From Paenibacillus spiritus (lineage in GTDB: Bacteria > Bacillota > Bacilli > Paenibacillales > Paenibacillaceae), in the NCBI RefSeq assembly GCF_008710135.1, contig NZ_VYKK01000001.1, positions 1-64,000 of the forward strand: a stretch of 64,000 nucleotides of DNA, read 5' to 3'. Both the position numbers and the translations under genes were made by a program. Shown piece after piece: positions 63,247-64,000 of this stretch. The notes under the pieces were generated by a model. It was not told the DNA's origin, did not search any database, and saw only the letters and a list, made by a program, of their open reading frames with translations. How positions within the stretch are numbered: the stretch's first letter is position 1; every line of letters starts with the position of its first letter.

Positions 63247-63996
63247 ATGAGTGAAGCCGCTTTGACGCTGGAAGGATGGTATGCGCTCCATGACTTCCGC
63301 TCGCTGGATTGGACCGCCTGGACGGCGGCCGACGACGAGGAACGCGCTGTGGCTCTGGAAGAATTGAATGCGTTTATCGGAGAATGGGCCGGGGTCGAGG
63401 AAGCCAAGACCGGCAGTTCCGCTCTCTATTCGATTGTCGGCCAGAAGGCCGATTTGGTTATGATGCATCTGCGCGAGAGTCTGGAGGAGCTGAACCGGCT
63501 GGAGACCGCCTTCAACAAGACCGCCTTCGCCGCCTTCACAACCAAAGCCTACTCGTACGTCAGCATCGTTGAACTGAGCAATTACAACAGCGGCGAGGGC
63601 GGCGGCGATCCGATGGCAAATCCGCATGTGGCAGCCCGCCTGAAGCCGATCCTGCCAAAGGCAGCCCATATCTGCTTCTACCCGATGAACAAGAAGCGCG
63701 AGCTTGCCGACAACTGGTACATGCTCGACATGGAGAAGCGCAAAGAGCTGATGTACTCGCACGGTCTGATCGGCCGCGGCTATGCCGGCAAGGTGAAGCA
63801 GATCATTACCGGTTCCGTCGGCTTCGATGACTGGGAATGGGGCGTGACGCTGTTCGCCGAAGATGCGCTCCAGTTCAAGAAGCTGGTGTACGAGATGCGG
63901 TTCGACGAAGTCAGCGCGCGTTACGGGGAATTCGGCCCCTTCTATGTCGGCAATCTGCTGACGCCCGAGTCGTTCGACGAAATGCTGAAGGTGTAA
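63247..63996 (+). CDS. hemQ: Coproheme decarboxylase HemQ (chlorite dismutase-like)
   Basis: This 249-residue enzyme performs the last step of the Gram-positive haem pathway, turning coprohaem III to haem b with hydrogen peroxide. The chlorite-dismutase fold is seen in [15 protein letters not shown]. Active-site residues are present: Tyr and Lys of FYPMNKKRE, and the haem-ligand His in [18 protein letters not shown]. The ATG at 63247 has gaggag eight bases upstream; the GTG at 63238 is less likely. The gene ends 5 bp before the window edge; what follows cannot be seen. Confidence 0.96.
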   Translation: MSEAALTLEGWYALHDFRSLDWTAWTAADDEERAVALEELNAFIGEWAGVEEAKTGSSALYSIVGQKADLVMMHLRESLEELNRLETAFNKTAFAAFTTKAYSYVSIVELSNYNSGEGGGDPMANPHVAARLKPILPKAAHICFYPMNKKRELADNWYMLDMEKRKELMYSHGLIGRGYAGKVKQIITGSVGFDDWEWGVTLFAEDALQFKKLVYEMRFDEVSARYGEFGPFYVGNLLTPESFDEMLKV

Positions 63997-64000
63997 GCCA

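Overview
The window looks like chromosomal DNA of a GC-rich, endospore-forming Firmicute of the Paenibacillus type. It carries the primosome genes dnaB and dnaI, trxA, uvrC, a three-gene sdhCAB operon, hemQ (the coproheme route of Gram-positive bacteria), ecsAB, ktrAB, a YheC/YheD-type spore-coat ATP-grasp gene, a YjcZ-like small sporulation gene with a perfect sigma-K type -10, and a sigma-D type -10 in front of cheX. Purine-rich ribosome binding sites and several GTG or TTG starts fit the same group. No rRNA, tRNA, CRISPR array or intact insertion sequence was seen.

Layout. 1-10.8 kb is the right-hand end of a hybrid PKS/NRPS cluster. It has a 5'-truncated AT-ACP-Cy-A-PCP-reductase megasynthase, a type II thioesterase, an MMPL exporter, and a convergent pair made of an HXXEE membrane protein and an Sfp-type phosphopantetheinyl transferase. 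The A-domain residues read like a cysteine code and the condensation domain has the heterocyclisation motif, so a thiazoline released as an aldehyde or alcohol is predicted. 11.4-21.1 kb is a candidate surface-fibre locus. A 1570-residue protein is made of about 134 ten-residue repeats plus a small C-terminal head. Three family-2 glycosyltransferases overlapping by 4 bp and a sugar nucleotidyltransferase lie downstream of it, and the YheC/YheD-type gene is divergent upstream. 21-34 kb is mostly metabolism and regulation: psd, gpmA, an AraC regulator, a MocR regulator lacking its PLP lysine next to a flavin protein, an SDR enzyme, an aminotransferase, yjcZ, a GH13 alpha-glucosidase with cre-like sites, and a more A+T-rich AraC/aldo-keto reductase pair.

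34-45.6 kb has a DEAD helicase-ecsA-ecsB operon, an SDR enzyme, cheX, a LysR regulator with a PHP-type phosphatase, a chemoreceptor, a metallophosphoesterase with a potassium channel, and a DUF3891 protein. 45.6-48.3 kb is a compositionally distinct, A+T-rich island. It holds a paralogue broken by one stop codon, decayed coding remnants, an unrecognised secreted protein, and its tightly coupled small membrane partner. 48.5-64 kb returns to core genes: sdhCAB with a divergent LysR regulator, ktrBA, a CPBP protease, cueP, uvrC, trxA, dnaI, dnaB and hemQ.

The most promising regions for new biology are the decapeptide-repeat fibre locus, the A+T-rich secreted-protein/partner island, the MocR regulator without its PLP lysine, and an intergenic hairpin element present in two copies near 42.9 and 48.4 kb.
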